This document shows, in pieces, positions 23,824 to 32,025 of a stretch of 54,567 nucleotides of DNA (its first letter is position 1; each line of letters opens with the position of its first letter). Origin of the DNA: Saccharothrix sp. (GTDB lineage Bacteria > Actinomycetota > Actinomycetes > Mycobacteriales > Pseudonocardiaceae); assembly GCF_031180885.1 (NCBI RefSeq), contig NZ_JAPSLK010000010.1:143793-198359 (forward strand). Direction: 5' to 3'. Below the pieces are notes generated by a model. It was given only the letters and a program-made list of their open reading frames with translations. It did not search any database and was not told the origin of the DNA. A program made the translations under genes and the position numbers.

Positions 23824-24825
23824 ATGACCCGTCGACGGCTCGCCGCTGTGGCGGCGATGTTCGCCCTGGTCGCCTGCGCGCCCGCGGATCGAAGCGGCCC
23901 GGTGACCGGCGTGACGAGGATCCCCACGAGCCAGGCGGGCACCTACGCGGACGTGGTCGAGCGCGTGGCACCCAGCGTGGTGACGATCCGCACGGCCGCA
24001 GGGGTGGGCAGCGGCGTGGTGTTCCGCTCGGACGTGGTGCTGACCAACGCGCACGTCGTCGGGGAGGAGCGGCGGGTCGAGGTCCAGTACGCCGACGGGG
24101 AGGCCTCGCCCGCCATCGTGCTCGCCGTGGACACGGTCACCGACCTGGCCGTCGTGCGCACCGACCGCAAGGGGCTGCCGGTCGCGGAGTTCCACGAGGA
24201 ACTGCCGCGCCCCGGCGACCCCGCCTGGGCCATCGGGAGCCCGCTGGGTTTCGAGAACACCGTCACGGCGGGGATCGTCTCGGGGCTGCACCGCGAGATC
24301 CCCGGCGCGGCGTCACGGGCTCGCGCGCTGGTCGACCTGATCCAGACCGACGCGCCGATCTCGCCGGGCAACTCCGGCGGTGCGCTGCTGGACGCGCGGG
24401 GCCGGGTCATCGGGATCAACGAGGCGTACATCCCGCCCGGCGCGGGCGCGGTGTCGCTGGGTTTCGCCATCCCCGCGGCCACGGCGGTGGACGTGGCCGG
24501 GCAACTGCTCGACGACGGCACCGCGACGCACCCGTACCTGGGCGTGTCCGCGGGGCGGCTGACCGCCCAGATCCGGGAGCGGTTCGACATCGACGTCGAA
24601 CGGGGTGCGCTGGTGCTGGGCGTCGACGAGGGCGGACCCGCCGCCGCGGCGGGCGTGGCGGTCGGCGACGTGATCGTGCGCATGGGCCAGGACGAGGTGG
24701 GCAGCGTCGAGGACCTGCTCGGGGCGTTGCGCCGCACCGAACCCGGCGAACAGGTCGGAGTCGAGGTGGTGCGGGACGGGCAGCGGCGGGAGCTCACCGT
24801 CGAGATCGCCGCGCGCGACCGGTGA
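23824..24825 (+). CDS. HtrA/DegP-type serine protease lipoprotein with PDZ domain
   Basis: ATG 23824 preceded by GGGGAGG gives 333 residues. Lipobox FALVAC at residue 17. S1C catalytic triad visible: His in LTNAHVVG, Asp in DTVTDLAVV, Ser in PGNSGGALLD. A single C-terminal PDZ domain follows (GALVLGVDEGGPAAAAGVAV, then GDVIVRMGQDEV). It acts as a cell-surface quality-control protease, normally in oligomers. Operon with the lipoprotein upstream suggests joint envelope-stress response. Confidence 0.93.
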   Translation: MTRRRLAAVAAMFALVACAPADRSGPVTGVTRIPTSQAGTYADVVERVAPSVVTIRTAAGVGSGVVFRSDVVLTNAHVVGEERRVEVQYADGEASPAIVLAVDTVTDLAVVRTDRKGLPVAEFHEELPRPGDPAWAIGSPLGFENTVTAGIVSGLHREIPGAASRARALVDLIQTDAPISPGNSGGALLDARGRVIGINEAYIPPGAGAVSLGFAIPAATAVDVAGQLLDDGTATHPYLGVSAGRLTAQIRERFDIDVERGALVLGVDEGGPAAAAGVAVGDVIVRMGQDEVGSVEDLLGALRRTEPGEQVGVEVVRDGQRRELTVEIAARDR

Positions 24826-24917
24826 AAGGTTCCGGCCGCGGAGGGGCACGCCCGGGAGCGTGTTCCGCCAGGACTTCGAGCAGAATGGTGCCCAGCCTCT
24901 CGCTTGGAGGTGTTCCG

Positions 24918-25367
24918 GTGTCACATGTCCAACCCCGTCCTGGGGAATGCCGTGGCCGTGGGCTTCGGGTGGTCGTGACGACGGCCGTCGTGCTCGCCGC
25001 ACTGGCCGGGTGCGGTGGCTCCGACGGGCCACCCGGCACCCCGTCCCCCACCTTGTCGCCGTCCCCCACTGTGACGACAACCCCGCCGCCGACAACCCCG
25101 CCGCCGACAACCCCGCCGCCGACAACCCCGCCGCCGACGACCACGCCCACGACGATGACGCTGCGCGGGGAGGTCATGGCCGGTGTCGAGGCCGGGTGCC
25201 TGGTGATGGCGACGGACCGAGGGCAGTACCTCCTGCTCGGTGGCGACCCGCAGGTCGTCCGCGTAGGGGCCAGGGTCGTCGTGGAGGGCACGCCACAGCC
25301 GGGGCAGCCGACCACCTGCCAGCAGGGAACGCCGTTCAGGGTCCACACGGCTACGCCCGCGCAGTGA
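24918..25367 (+). CDS. Lipoprotein with PPPTT repeats and small beta domain
   Basis: GTG 24918 with GGAGGTG five bases upstream gives 149 residues. A hydrophobic signal (VVVTTAVVLAALAGC) ends in lipobox LAGC. A Thr/Pro linker contains four perfect 15-bp units encoding PPPTT. The C-terminal part (LRGEVMAGVEAGCLVMATDR, then YLLLGGDPQVVRVGARVVVE) resembles small OB-like or DUF5666-type beta domains with two cysteines. No function assigned. Confidence 0.7.
   Translation: MSHVQPRPGECRGRGLRVVVTTAVVLAALAGCGGSDGPPGTPSPTLSPSPTVTTTPPPTTPPPTTPPPTTPPPTTTPTTMTLRGEVMAGVEAGCLVMATDRGQYLLLGGDPQVVRVGARVVVEGTPQPGQPTTCQQGTPFRVHTATPAQ
25081..25140 (+). repeat. 15-bp tandem repeat, four copies
   Basis: CCCCGCCGCCGACAA repeated four times (last copy ends GACGA), encoding PPPTT in the linker of the lipoprotein. 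Copy number is likely variable by slippage. Confidence 0.9.
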
Positions 25368-25477
25368 ACCGATACCGCACGTCAAGCCGGTACACACGTC
25401 GTCGAGCGGATTCGACCGGGTGAGGCCGCCCCCTGCGCGGCGACCGCACACGGGGCGGCTTTCAGACCCGGACGCGG

Positions 25478-25885
25478 TCAGCGCATCGCGGTCAGCAGGT
25501 CCCGGCAGGCCAGTTCGCAGCTGTGGCACGCCTCGGCGCAGATCCGGCAGTGCTCGTGCCGATCCTGGTGCCGGGCGCACTCGTCGGCGCAGGACTTGCA
25601 GGCAGTCGCGCACGCTTCGAGCAGCGAGCGGCTGATGTTGGCGTCGTAGCCGGTGTGGCGCGAGAGCACCCGGGCGGTCGCGCCGCAGATGTCCGCGCAG
25701 TCCATGTTCGTGCGGATGCACTTGGTCAGCTCCGGCACCGCGTCCTCGCTCAGGCAGGCGTCGGCACACGCCGTGCACGCTTCGGCGCACGAGATCAGCG
25801 AGTCGATGGCGGCGGCCAGGGCAGTGCGGTCGAGGTTGATGTCGGCGGGATAGGTCTCCAGCATCGGCATGGTCGTGGACGTCAT
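25478..25885 (-). CDS. Four-helix-bundle copper storage-like protein (DUF326)
   Basis: A 135-residue protein with 16 cysteines in C-x3-C and C-x2-C arrays along predicted helices (SCAEACTACADAC; ACATACKSCADEC; HCRICAEACHSCELAC). This matches DUF326/Csp-type four-helix bundles that bind many Cu(I) ions in the bundle core. No Tat or Sec signal, so it is the cytosolic type. ATG 25885 has GAGGAGG about ten bases upstream. It follows a 2-TM gene by 15 bp, same strand. Confidence 0.9.
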   Translation of the reverse strand: MTSTTMPMLETYPADINLDRTALAAAIDSLISCAEACTACADACLSEDAVPELTKCIRTNMDCADICGATARVLSRHTGYDANISRSLLEACATACKSCADECARHQDRHEHCRICAEACHSCELACRDLLTAMR

Positions 25886-25900
25886 CGTGGGTGTTCCTCC

Positions 25901-26116
25901 TCAATCGGATGTGTCCGCTTCTCGACGTCGGCCGCCGGCTTGGAAGATCATCACCGTCAGCGGCACGGCGGCGCCGCACAGCGCGATCACCACCAGGAGC
26001 GCTGTCGAGGGGTGGGGCTTGTTCGTCGCGTAGACGATGAAGCCCACCAGGAAACCGAGCGGCACCAGCGCCGCGACAAGACCGGCCTTGGTCTTCGGTG
26101 CGAGGTGGGGTGGCAT
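25901..26116 (-). CDS. Small two-helix membrane protein
   Basis: ATG 26116 with AAGGA eight bases upstream gives 71 residues: MPPHLAPKTKAGLVAALVPL, helix 1 GFLVGFIVYA, helix 2 ALLVVIALCGAAVPLTVMIF, and a basic tail. Not recognised as a family. The spacing of 15 bp to the Cys-rich gene suggests a shared transcript. Confidence 0.65.
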   Translation of the reverse strand: MPPHLAPKTKAGLVAALVPLGFLVGFIVYATNKPHPSTALLVVIALCGAAVPLTVMIFQAGGRRREADTSD

Positions 26117-26259
26117 GGCCCAGTCCTTCCCGGCCGCGAGCGGTCGGCGGCCGTGCCGGTGTGCGGCCGTCACGACCGGGTACCCCTGGTCGGCCTCGCG
26201 AACCCCGCGGACGACGTGTCGGAAACGGCGGAACGGGCGGTCGGGACCGGTGGGGTGTC

Positions 26260-26640
26260 CTACACCGGGCGGTATCGACCTGCGAATTCGAGGCGAGCGC
26301 GCCGCGGACCGACGGTTGATGGGGCAAGGCGCGCCCCGGTCAGGTCGAACGGGCGGCGGACACATCGAGGGCTGCCCGCCGCCACCATCCGGCTGCCCGC
26401 CGCGTTCGCGGCCCGGTGCGCGGCGATCAACGCGTTGATCCCCGCGGCGCCGAAGAACGTGATCTCGGAGAGGTCCACGACGACAAGGCGCGCGCCGCGT
26501 TCGCACTGGCGCGCCACCTCGCCGACCAGGACCCCGCCGGACGCCGCGTCCACTTCACCCCCGCACACGACCACTCGGGAGCCGTCCGCTGTGGTCACCT
26601 CGAGGTTGAGCCAAGGGGTTCCGCCGTCGGTGCGAGCCAT
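26260..26640 (-). CDS. STAS-domain (anti-sigma antagonist-like) protein lacking phospho-serine
   Basis: A 126-residue STAS protein: VVVCGGEVDAASGGVLVGEV, then LVVVDLSEITFFGAAGINAL. In SpoIIAA/RsbV proteins the D-L-S-x-x-x-F-x-D-S-S-G motif holds the serine phosphorylated by the anti-sigma kinase; here it is FFGAAG, so phosphorylation switching by that route is lost. It may be constitutively active or have another role. ATG 26640 preceded by AAGGG. Small HATPase proteins elsewhere in the window could be functional partners. Confidence 0.8.
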   Translation of the reverse strand: MARTDGGTPWLNLEVTTADGSRVVVCGGEVDAASGGVLVGEVARQCERGARLVVVDLSEITFFGAAGINALIAAHRAANAAGSRMVAAGSPRCVRRPFDLTGARLAPSTVGPRRARLEFAGRYRPV

Positions 26641-26844
26641 TGTCCCTTCACTGTGGACAGTAGCGCGTGGACGACCGCCGGCCTGGGCGGTGTGCGACCG
26701 CCGCGTGAGGTGACCCCGGACTCGAGTGCGCCGGTCCATCCCGTGCCACGTGCCCTACGGGCAGGTGAAGCGAACCGCGCCTGTCGGGCGTCCGATCCGG
26801 CGTGTCCTCGTGTCCCCATCGTATCGACGACACCGGAACCGGGA

Positions 26845-26863
26845 CCTTGCGATTGCCTGACGC
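26845..26863. promoter_or_regulatory. Mixed box (c): CCTTGCGA plus CCTGACGC
   Basis: CCTTGCGATTGCCTGACGC has an exact CCTTGCGA (complement of TCGCAAGG) and a weak second half at 11-bp period. It lies between the divergent STAS and site-2 protease genes. Confidence 0.45.
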
Positions 26864-26920
26864 AGCCTGTTCGGGCGACTCGCGCACGGCTTACTGGCAA
26901 CTCCTCGTCCGTGCGCCGGA

Positions 26921-26939
26921 CCTTGCGGTTGGCTGACGG
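26921..26939. promoter_or_regulatory. Mixed box (d): CCTTGCGG plus GCTGACGG
   Basis: CCTTGCGGTTGGCTGACGG resembles box (c), 76 bp upstream, at 15 of 19 positions. Two similarly built sites ahead of the protease gene suggest cooperative control. Confidence 0.45.
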
Positions 26940-27076
26940 TGCGGGTCGTCGTCGGGCCGGTGGGTATCCGAGGAGCACGGCCGCCGTGGTGGCCGCGGCG
27001 TGCCCGTCCACCACCGGAGCCGGATCCGAGATCGGAGAAGACGACACGCGCAAAAGGCGCGGAGGAAGTGGCAGAG

Positions 27077-28204
27077 GTGCGAGCGACATTCCACCTGGGA
27101 CGGTTGTGGGGCATCAGGATCGGCATGCACTGGAGCGTGCTGGCCGTCGTGGTGCTGCTGGTCTTCGGCGTCGGGTTCGCCCGGTTCCCCTTGGCCTATC
27201 CGGGTTACGGGGCGGTGGCCTATCTCGTGTCCGGTGTCGCGGCGGCGGTGGCGTTCCTGGCTTCCCTGGTGGCGCACGAGATGGCGCACGCCCTCGTCGC
27301 GCGGCGCGAGGGGCAGGAGGTCGAGGGCATCACGCTGTGGATGATGGGCGGTCTGGCCTCGCTGAAGGGCCAGTTCCGCGATCCGGGCGCGGAGTTCCGC
27401 ATCGCGGGCGTCGGCCCCCTGACCAGCGGGCTGGTCGCGGTGCTGTTCGGCATCGTGACCTGGCTGGTGGTGGTCGCGGACGGGCCTGCCCTGGTGTCGG
27501 GTGTGCCGGCGTACCTGGCGCTGATCAACCTCGTGCTGGCCGCGTTCAACCTCGTCCCGGCGGCGCCGCTCGACGGTGGCCGCATCCTGCGCGCCGCGTT
27601 GTGGCGGCGCTGGGACGACCGGCACCGCGCCACCGTGGTCACCTCCCGCCTGGGGCGCGGGTTCGGGTTCGGCCTGGTCCTGCTGGGTGTGGTCGGGCTG
27701 CTGGCCGGTGCGGGCGGCGGCCTGTGGTGGGTTCTGATCGGTTTGTTCATCGTGCTGGCGGCGGGTGCCGAGCAGTGGCAGGCGGAAGTGGGCGCGGCGC
27801 TGGCGGGCGTGCGGGTGCGCGACGTGATGACCCCGCGACCGGATGTCGCCGACGGAGCTCGCAGCGTCGACATGTTCCTGAGGGACACCGCACTCGTGCG
27901 CCGCCACTCGGCCTTCCCGCTGGTGGACGACGCCGGCCGGGTCGAAGGCATGATCACCCTCAACCGGCTCAAGAGCGTTCCGCCCGAGTTGCGCGAGACC
28001 ACGACCCTGCGCGAGGTGGCCTGCCCCCCGGAGGAGATCCCGTTCGCCGCACCGGACGACTCGCTGCCGGAGCTGATGTCGGCGATGAACGGCTGCTCGG
28101 ACGGCCGCGCCCTCGTCTTCGACCAGGGCGCGCTGGTGGGCATCGTGTCGCCCACCGATGTCAGCCGCGCCGTGACCCTGCGGGGCTTGGATGCAAGGCA
28201 GTGA
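27077..28204 (+). CDS. Site-2 protease (M50) with CBS domains
   Basis: GTG 27077 with GGAGGAAG about eight bases upstream gives 375 residues. Zinc site HEMAH (about residue 66) in helix 2; the second site NLVPAAPLDGG supplies the third metal ligand. Five to six membrane helices. A C-terminal CBS pair follows (VRDVMTPRPDVADGARSVDM; LREVACPPEEIPFAAPDDSL). The family cleaves membrane substrates; actinobacterial members of this type resemble Rv2625c-class stress proteins. The CBS pair may sense adenine nucleotides. Mixed regulatory boxes lie upstream. Confidence 0.92.
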   Translation: MRATFHLGRLWGIRIGMHWSVLAVVVLLVFGVGFARFPLAYPGYGAVAYLVSGVAAAVAFLASLVAHEMAHALVARREGQEVEGITLWMMGGLASLKGQFRDPGAEFRIAGVGPLTSGLVAVLFGIVTWLVVVADGPALVSGVPAYLALINLVLAAFNLVPAAPLDGGRILRAALWRRWDDRHRATVVTSRLGRGFGFGLVLLGVVGLLAGAGGGLWWVLIGLFIVLAAGAEQWQAEVGAALAGVRVRDVMTPRPDVADGARSVDMFLRDTALVRRHSAFPLVDDAGRVEGMITLNRLKSVPPELRETTTLREVACPPEEIPFAAPDDSLPELMSAMNGCSDGRALVFDQGALVGIVSPTDVSRAVTLRGLDARQ

Positions 28205-28463
28205 GCCACCCTTCGAGAGCGGCGGGCCCCGGCGTCCGGGTGCTTATCGGTCGCGTCGGGGCGCGCTCTCGAGCGGAAGTGGAGAGGAGCGCAGACATGA
28301 GGTCGAGAATTCGTCCCGGGGCCGACACCGGCAGGTGCGCCCGGGTGTCGGCGGTGTCGGTCACGCGGGTGGAGGTGTGCCCGGTGCTTCACCGACAACT
28401 CGACGTCCGACTCCGCGACGGCGGGGCGGAAGCCACCCGGCCGGCGGTGGGAGCGTGGACGCC

Positions 28464-28763
28464 GTGTTGAGCCACCAGGAACAGTTGCGGTTGCGCGAGA
28501 TCGAACGGGTCCTCGCCACGACGGATCCCCGGCTGGCACATGCTTTGCGCACCACGTTGCCCGATGGAGCACGGCCTCGCCTGTGGCCGTGGCGGGTGTT
28601 GTGGATCTGCGGTGCGACGGTGGCGTTCATCGGCAGTCTCGCGGTCAACTTCCCGCTCGTGCTGGTCGGTCTCTCGTGGGTCGGCGTCGGACTGATCATG
28701 GCCGGACACGTCCGACGCCGGCGGGTACGGCGATCGCAGCGCGAGTTGGGTCTCGGGGATTGA
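28464..28763 (+). CDS. DUF3040 membrane protein
   Basis: A 99-residue protein with the DUF3040 start VLSHQEQLRLREIERVLATT, then DPRLAHALRT, and two transmembrane helices (LWICGATVAFIGSLAVNFPL; LVLVGLSWVGVGLIMAG), ending in a basic tail. GTG 28464 has a GGGAG about ten bases upstream. The family is an actinobacterial-specific set of unknown function; a second member is at 44403. Confidence 0.82.
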   Translation: MLSHQEQLRLREIERVLATTDPRLAHALRTTLPDGARPRLWPWRVLWICGATVAFIGSLAVNFPLVLVGLSWVGVGLIMAGHVRRRRVRRSQRELGLGD

Positions 28764-28899
28764 GCACCCAGGCGGGCACACCGGACTGGCGCAGGGTCGG
28801 TCCGGTGCGACCGGGGTCCGACAACACGCGGTCCTGACCGCCCTCGAACCGTCGCAGGGGAAGAACAGGCGTTCCGGAATCGTCGGAGGTGCATGGGCC

Positions 28900-29387
28900 A
28901 TGACGCGCAGAACCGCGACCGGAGTGGCGAGTGGACTTGTCGCCGGATCTGTGATGGCCCTGTGGGCGACGGCCGCTTCGGCGATGACGGGCGCGGGACT
29001 CCTGACGCCCTCAACGCCATCGCCCACTCGTTCGCCGGATTCCTCGGGGGCATCCCATTGGACGGGACCTTCGACTGGCTCGGCTCCGTGGTCGGGGCGC
29101 TCGTCCACCTCCTGCTGGCGGCGCTGTTCGGCGCGCTGTTCGCGCTGATGGTGCCGAACCCGTTGAGCGAAGGTTCTCTGCTGGGATGGACACCGGTGCT
29201 GGTCGGCCCGGTGTACGGGGCGCTGTTGTGGCTGGTGGACCACGTCGTGCTGTGGCCGCTCATCGACTCCGACGCCGCCGCCGCGTTCACGCTCTGGATC
29301 TCGTTCGTCGGCCACCTGCTGTACGGGCTCGTGCTCGGCTCCGGCGTGCGCTCGGCTGCCGTGCGCCCGACTCGCAGGATGGCCTGA
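28900..29387 (+). pseudogene. Membrane protein with single-base frameshift
   Basis: ATG 28900 has GGAGGTG eight bases upstream and reads MTRRTATGVASGLVAGSVMA, helix 1, then MTGAGLLTP. At about 29011 the frame switches: the continuation LNAIAHSFAGFLGGIPLDGT and three helices (LVHLLLAALFGALFALMV; VLVGPVYGALLWLVDHVVLW; FVGHLLYGLVLGSG) is in a frame whose own ATG (28893) lies only one base from the Shine-Dalgarno. One missing C in ACGCCC(C)TCAAC restores a 162-residue protein. Either an inactivating mutation or a sequencing error in a C run. Confidence 0.72.
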
Positions 29388-29468
29388 TCGAAGGCCACCA
29401 CGGAGAAGGCCTGCGGTGCGCGCCATGTCGCACGGAGGTGTCGCGCTGCGCAGGTTGCCCCCGCTGCG

Positions 29469-29582
29469 GACGGTCAGGGTGCCGCTGTTGGTCGGTGTCC
29501 GTGTCCGGTCGGTACCGGATCCGCGACTGCGTCCTGGGCGTCGTGGTGCTGCCCGCCATTCGGTGGCCACGGCCTCGGCCAG
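29469..29582. repeat. Dispersed repeat, copy 2 (114 bp)
   Basis: Counterpart of 21618-21751. Ends exactly where a 5'-truncated TetR gene begins. No terminal inverted repeats or transposase frame recognised. Confidence 0.8.
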
Positions 29583-30113
29583 TGGCGGCGACGGGGTGGT
29601 GTGGCCGCCGTCCAGGTGCGGACCGTCGCCACCCGCGTCGGCATGACAGATGCCGGGATCAACCACCACTTCGGCAGCCGTGACGGGCTCTTGGCCGCGC
29701 TGTTGCGCCACGGTGGCTGGAAGGTCCGGGCCGGGGTGGAGGAGGTGCTGCGTTCCTGGCTCGACCGTGGCGCCGACCTCGTCGACCTGGTCGACGGCCT
29801 GGCCGTGTTCTACCGTCGCGGCTACGGCGAGTTGGCCGTGGCGCTGCACGCCGCCGGCTGGCGGGACCAGGGATCGGGGATGCTCGACCCCGTCGTCGAC
29901 GTGCTCCACGCGCTGCGGCCCGACGCCGCCACCGCCTCTGTGGAGGACACCCGCCTCGCCGTCGCCGCTCTCCACCAGGCGCTCGCCACCGAGCCCTTGT
30001 ACGGCCCGCGGTTCCGCCGCAGTGCCGGGCTCGCCGGCAGGGCCGCCACCGACTCCGGGCCCCAGCTCCGCTGGTGGGCCACTCACCTCGCCCGCTCCCC
30101 GGGTCTGCGATAG
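29583..30113 (+). pseudogene. TetR-family regulator truncated at its 5' end by the repeat
   Basis: From GTG 29601: VAAVQVRTVATRVGMTDAGI, then NHHFGSRDGLLAALLRHGG, the HTH of a TetR protein, and a complete C-terminal domain to 30113. The N-terminal helix (about 20 residues) is absent, replaced by the repeat. A shortened protein could be translated from 29601, but helix 1 of the HTH is lost, so DNA binding is doubtful. Confidence 0.7.
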
Positions 30114-30258
30114 CGCTTGGCTGCCGGGTCGCATGTGGACAGAAACGACGCGCGACGCACGGCGGATCCAGGACGGGCGCGTCCTGTCGGCGGAACGCCG
30201 CGACGCGGCTGCTGTGACTGCGCTCACAAACGGGCAAGATCGGAATTCTGCTGCCTAT

Positions 30259-30288
30259 CTAACGGTTGCTCAGGTTGTCAAACGTTAG
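30259..30288. promoter_or_regulatory. Inverted repeat CTAACG...CGTTAG upstream of AhpD-like gene
   Basis: CTAACG at 30259-30264 and CGTTAG at 30283-30288 flank GGTTGCTCAGGTTG. The 30-bp dyad ends 18 bp before the ATG at 30307. Likely operator of a TetR or MarR regulator, possibly the truncated one upstream. Confidence 0.5.
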
Positions 30289-30306
30289 AACCGGAAGGAT
30301 TTCGCC

Positions 30307-30849
30307 ATGTCGCGTCTGCCCCTGATCCAGCCCGAGACCGCTACCGGCCCGGCCGCCGACCTGCTCGCCGGCGTGCAGAAGGCGCTGGGTGTCACGCCGA
30401 ACATGACCAAGGCGATGGCCAACAGTCCGGCCGTGCTCAAGGCGTACCTCGACTTCTCAGGAGCCCTCGGCACCGGCGTGCTCCCCGCCCGCGTGCGCGA
30501 GCAGTTGGCGCTGTTGGTCGCCGAGGAGAACGGCTGCGACTACTGCCTCTCGGCCCACACCTACATCGCCACCACCATCGCCAAGCTCGACGCCGGGGAA
30601 GCCGACCGCGCCCGCACCGGCTTGGCCGCCGACGCCAAGGCGCAGGCCGCGCTCGCCCTGGCCGCCGAGATCCTGCGCACGCGGGGCGGAGTCGAGGACG
30701 CCGACCTCAAGGCCGCCCGGGAAGCGGGTCTCACGGATGGCGAGATCGCCGAGGTCGTGGCCCACGTCGCCCTGAACGTGTTCACCAACTACCTCAACAA
30801 GGTGGCCGACACCGACATCGACTGGCCGGTCGTCCGCCACAACCACTGA
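30307..30849 (+). CDS. Carboxymuconolactone decarboxylase/AhpD-like protein
   Basis: A 180-residue all-helical protein of the CMD family, with the redox motif EENGCDYCLSAHTY (C-x2-C and His) near residue 80, as in AhpD and peroxidase-related alkylhydroperoxidase proteins. The rest (RARTGLAADAKAQAALALAA, then AREAGLTDGEIAEVVAHVAL) fits the family. It likely reduces peroxides or another small substrate using the cysteine pair. ATG 30307 with GGAAGGA about seven bases upstream. Palindromic operator just upstream; single gene unit. Confidence 0.9.
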   Translation: MSRLPLIQPETATGPAADLLAGVQKALGVTPNMTKAMANSPAVLKAYLDFSGALGTGVLPARVREQLALLVAEENGCDYCLSAHTYIATTIAKLDAGEADRARTGLAADAKAQAALALAAEILRTRGGVEDADLKAAREAGLTDGEIAEVVAHVALNVFTNYLNKVADTDIDWPVVRHNH

Positions 30850-31014
30850 CCCCGACGCCCTGGCTCGCGCCGCGACCGGCGTGGGCCAGGGCAGCGGCCC
30901 ACATCGACTGCTCGTGTTCGCTGGGTGCGAATGGCACCGGCGTGGGACCTCGGCCCAGGTCGGACGAAAGGTAACGGCGGCCGTCCTGACGACTCACAGC
31001 GTGTCCAGGTGGAT

Positions 31015-31405
31015 TCAGTCGTCGTGGGCGACGGGTTCACCGCCTGCCTCGGCGAAGGCCCACAGCACGCCCACGAGTCGGGTCCGGTTGGCCTCGGGCA
31101 TCCGGACCACGATCTTGCGGATCTTGGCCGGCGTCTGCGCGTGACCTGCTGGACGACCCGCCGGCCCGCCGGGGAGACCGCCAGGACTACCTCGCGCCGG
31201 GAACTCGGGCTCGACTCCCGCTCCTGCGGCGACCAGGCGGTCGGACATCCCGCTCACCGTGGCTGGGTTGACCGCCGGCAGTTCCGCCAGAGCGGTCGAC
31301 TTGAGCGGCCCGCGGCCTTCCAGCACCACCAGGGTGCGGAACTCGGGCAGGGTGATCGTCTCGTCCACGGCGGCGATCGACCGGGCGGAGACGGCGACGA
31401 GGAGG
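31015..31405 (-). pseudogene. MarR-family regulator remnant
   Basis: Minus strand: LLVAVSARSIAAVDETITLP, EFRTLVVLEGRGPLKSTALA, ELPAVNPATVSGMSDRLVAA form the HTH of a MarR protein; after that the wing is scrambled by frameshifts, and the C-terminal helix reappears as KIVVRMPEANRTRLVGVLWA with FAEAGGEP. The first helix and the start are missing since the sequence beyond 31405 belongs to an oppositely oriented ATP-binding gene. A dead gene. Confidence 0.7.
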
Positions 31406-31667
31406 CGTCGAGGTGGTCGGCATCGTCGTCGGCGAACTGCTCGACAACGCCCGCCGGCACGGCGACACGCCCTGCGTCGTCCGGCTGTCGTTCGACCTGG
31501 AGAGCGAGGCGTTGCTGGTCAGCGTCCGCGACCAGTGCGTCCGCCGGCCCGAACCGTGGCGGTGCCGCGCGGGCTTGATGGTCGTGGAGGCCTTGTCCGT
31601 CCGGTGGGGCGCGGTGTCGGAGCCTGGCACGACGACCATGTGGGCGGAGTTGCGGTTCGACGACTGA
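31406..31667 (+). pseudogene. Small HATPase (anti-sigma-type) protein, 5'-truncated
   Basis: Reads VVGIVVGELLDNARRHGDTP, then CVVRLSFDLESEALLVSVRD to the end MWAELRFDD. It is a paralogue of the intact genes at 33753 and 39057 but lacks the first 35-40 residues. It meets the MarR remnant head to head, so one deletion removed both promoters and 5' ends. Confidence 0.75.
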
Positions 31668-31779
31668 CGCCGGTCGGGACTGCCCGTGCCGCCGCGCGCA
31701 CCGACCCCGAGGCCGGTACCGGCCGGCGTCTGACCGGGAGCCGCACCACGACCTCGGCCGGGAAGGAGGGGCAGGACAT

Positions 31780-32025
31780 CTAGGGCTGACCGCGCCGCTC
31801 ACCCGGCTCGCGGGTGTTCTCGCGGATGTGTCGGAGCCGGTGCTGCGCCAGCCGGTGCAGCATCTCGCTCAGCGCCTCGGGCACGATCTGGCCCTCCAGG
31901 TCCCGCCGGGCCTCGACCACGGTCTCCGTGACGGTCTTCCTGGGCAGGACTCCGCTGAACTCCGCGGCCAGTCTGCCGATGGTCTCCACGCAGTGCCGAT
32001 CGAGCCGCGGCGTGTTCGACTCCAT
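31780..32025 (-). CDS. Three-helix-bundle dimerisation-domain protein (copy 1)
   Basis: ATG 32025 with GGGAG about six bases upstream gives 81 residues: helix LDRHCVETIGRLAAEFSGVL, helix KTVTETVVEARRDLEGQIVP and helix EALSEMLHRLAQHRLRHI. It is clearly paralogous to 37874-38095 (same RRDLEGQIVPEA core). ATG 32121, also with an acceptable GGAAGGG, would add 32 polar residues. The family is small, cytoplasmic, actinobacterial, unknown function; members often sit beside stress genes. Confidence 0.72.
   Translation of the reverse strand: MESNTPRLDRHCVETIGRLAAEFSGVLPRKTVTETVVEARRDLEGQIVPEALSEMLHRLAQHRLRHIRENTREPGERRGQP

Noticed and set aside
25081..25140. CRISPR-like regular repeats
   Set aside because: The 15-bp units are contiguous, without spacers, and encode a PPPTT linker in a lipoprotein.
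26416..28470. 684-residue plus-strand frame overlapping the site-2 protease
   Set aside because: Another frame of the same strand carries HEMAH and CBS domains; this one is Arg/Gly-rich shadow sequence.
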